From the NCBI GenBank assembly GCA_027080445.1, contig JALWRY010000188.1:1-6740 (forward strand): a stretch of 6,740 nt of DNA, in the 5' to 3' direction. Within the stretch, counting starts at the first letter, position 1; every line of letters begins with the position of its first letter. The position numbers and the translations under genes were made by a program. The notes under the pieces were generated by a model, which was given only the letters and a program-made list of their open reading frames with translations, was not told the DNA's origin and made no database searches. Of the stretch, positions 6,106 to 6,740 are shown in pieces. Origin of the DNA: Thiohalobacter sp. (GTDB lineage: Bacteria; Pseudomonadota; Gammaproteobacteria; DSM-19610).

Positions 6106-6129
6106 GATGACGCGCCAGTACCGATGGAC

Positions 6130-6740
6130 TTACGTTAACAGATTTTCCAGCATGACCGTATAGATGTCGGAAAGCTGGTCCAGGGCCTCGACCGCCACGC
6201 ATTCATTCACCTGGTGAATGGTGGCGTTCACCGGTCCCAGCTCAAGTACCTGCGCGCCGGTCGGGGCAATAAACCGGCCATCCGACGTACCGCCACTGGT
6301 GGACAGGCGAGTTTCGGTGTGCATCACCGTATTGATGGCCTGACGGGTGGCTTCAACCAGTTCGCCTGCCGGTGTCAGGAAGGGCTCGCCGGATAAACGC
6401 CAGTCGATGTCATAACGTATGCCATGAGGGTCGAGCACGGCATGCACCCGCTCGCGGATCTGCTGTTCGGTCAATTCTGTCGAATAACGCAGGTTGAACC
6501 CGGCAGTGAGTTCGCCAGGCACGACATTTTCCGCCCCTGTGCCGGAATGGATGTTGGCAATCTGGAAGCTGGTCGGCGGGAAGTGGTTATTGCCCTGGTC
6601 CCATTCGATGGCCGCCAGTTCCGCGAGCACCGGCGCGGCAAGATGGATCGGGTTGATCGCAAGGTGCGGGTAGGCGACGTGTCCCTGTTTGCCGTACACG
6701 GTCAGTTTGCCGTTGAGTGAACCGCGTCGGCCGTTCTTTA
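6130..6740 (-). CDS. dapE: Succinyl-diaminopimelate desuccinylase DapE, C-terminal half (5' end cut by window edge)
   Basis: DapE is a cytoplasmic M20-family metallohydrolase. It hydrolyses N-succinyl-LL-2,6-diaminopimelate to LL-diaminopimelate and succinate in the lysine and peptidoglycan-precursor pathway. The frame is open to the window edge, showing 202 residues. The visible part begins KNGRRGSLNGKL, typical of the start of the lid/dimerisation domain, so a GTG at 6697-6699 is internal. Further DapE signatures are GKQGHVAYPHLAINPIH (16-32 of the visible part), NVVPGELTAGFNLRYS (71-86), TSGGTSDGRFIA (147-158) and NATIHQVNE (171-179). The His of IHQVNE is 27 residues before the end, which fits the zinc-ligand position His349 of the 377-residue Haemophilus influenzae enzyme. 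The other zinc ligands lie in the missing N-terminal part. The normal total length implies that about 175 residues are off-window. The stop TAA is 35 bp before tatT on the same strand with no terminator between them, so cotranscription is possible. Confidence 0.96.
   Translation of the reverse strand, partial: KNGRRGSLNGKLTVYGKQGHVAYPHLAINPIHLAAPVLAELAAIEWDQGNNHFPPTSFQIANIHSGTGAENVVPGELTAGFNLRYSTELTEQQIRERVHAVLDPHGIRYDIDWRLSGEPFLTPAGELVEATRQAINTVMHTETRLSTSGGTSDGRFIAPTGAQVLELGPVNATIHQVNECVAVEALDQLSDIYTVMLENLLT

Noticed and set aside
6095..6202. N-terminal extension of the tatT frame, adding 36 residues.
   Set aside because: It overlaps the dapE coding end and buries the lipobox signal peptide. 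The internal ATG has a good ribosome site.

Overview
The window is about 57% GC by eye and densely coded. It reads as a chromosomal segment of a Gram-negative proteobacterium, most likely a gammaproteobacterium. The grounds are a c-di-GMP phosphodiesterase (EAL) domain, a proteobacterial-type DapE, a lipobox lipoprotein, several Sec-exported periplasmic proteins and a complete TRAP transporter. The genus cannot be fixed from this sequence. Both edges cut through genes. I see no tRNA, rRNA, CRISPR array, insertion sequence or phage gene.

Layout: two plus-strand genes lie on the left. They are the C-terminal part of an EAL-domain protein (1-723) and a small exported DUF302-like protein (801-1277). 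They converge, across a 14-bp gap, on a long minus-strand series covering the rest of the window. In transcription order, right to left, this series is: the C-terminal half of dapE (6740-6130), a TatT-type lipoprotein (6094-5222), a DctP/TatP-type substrate-binding protein (5222-4179), a small TRAP permease DctQ (4152-3667), a large TRAP permease DctM (3682-2426), and, after 138 bp, a separate ModA-like periplasmic binding protein (2287-1292). 

The central block is a TPR-protein-associated TRAP transporter (TPAT), the type first described from Treponema pallidum Tp0956/Tp0957. A lipid-anchored helical-repeat protein (TatT) works with the periplasmic binding protein (TatP), which delivers ligand to the ion-gradient-driven QM membrane permease. 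The T and P genes share one base (TGATG) and the Q and M genes overlap by 16 bp, so the four are almost certainly one translationally coupled operon. In TatP, the arginine that binds carboxylate ligands in ordinary TRAP binding proteins appears to be tryptophan. This suggests an atypical, perhaps hydrophobic, ligand. dapE lies only 35 bp upstream on the same strand and could be cotranscribed.

The oddest sequence feature is a perfect 24-bp inverted repeat with a 3-base loop in the first 51 bases. Its right arm encodes conserved EAL-domain sequence. Its left arm replaces the expected EAL signature. This looks more like a fold-back assembly or library artefact at a contig end than biology.
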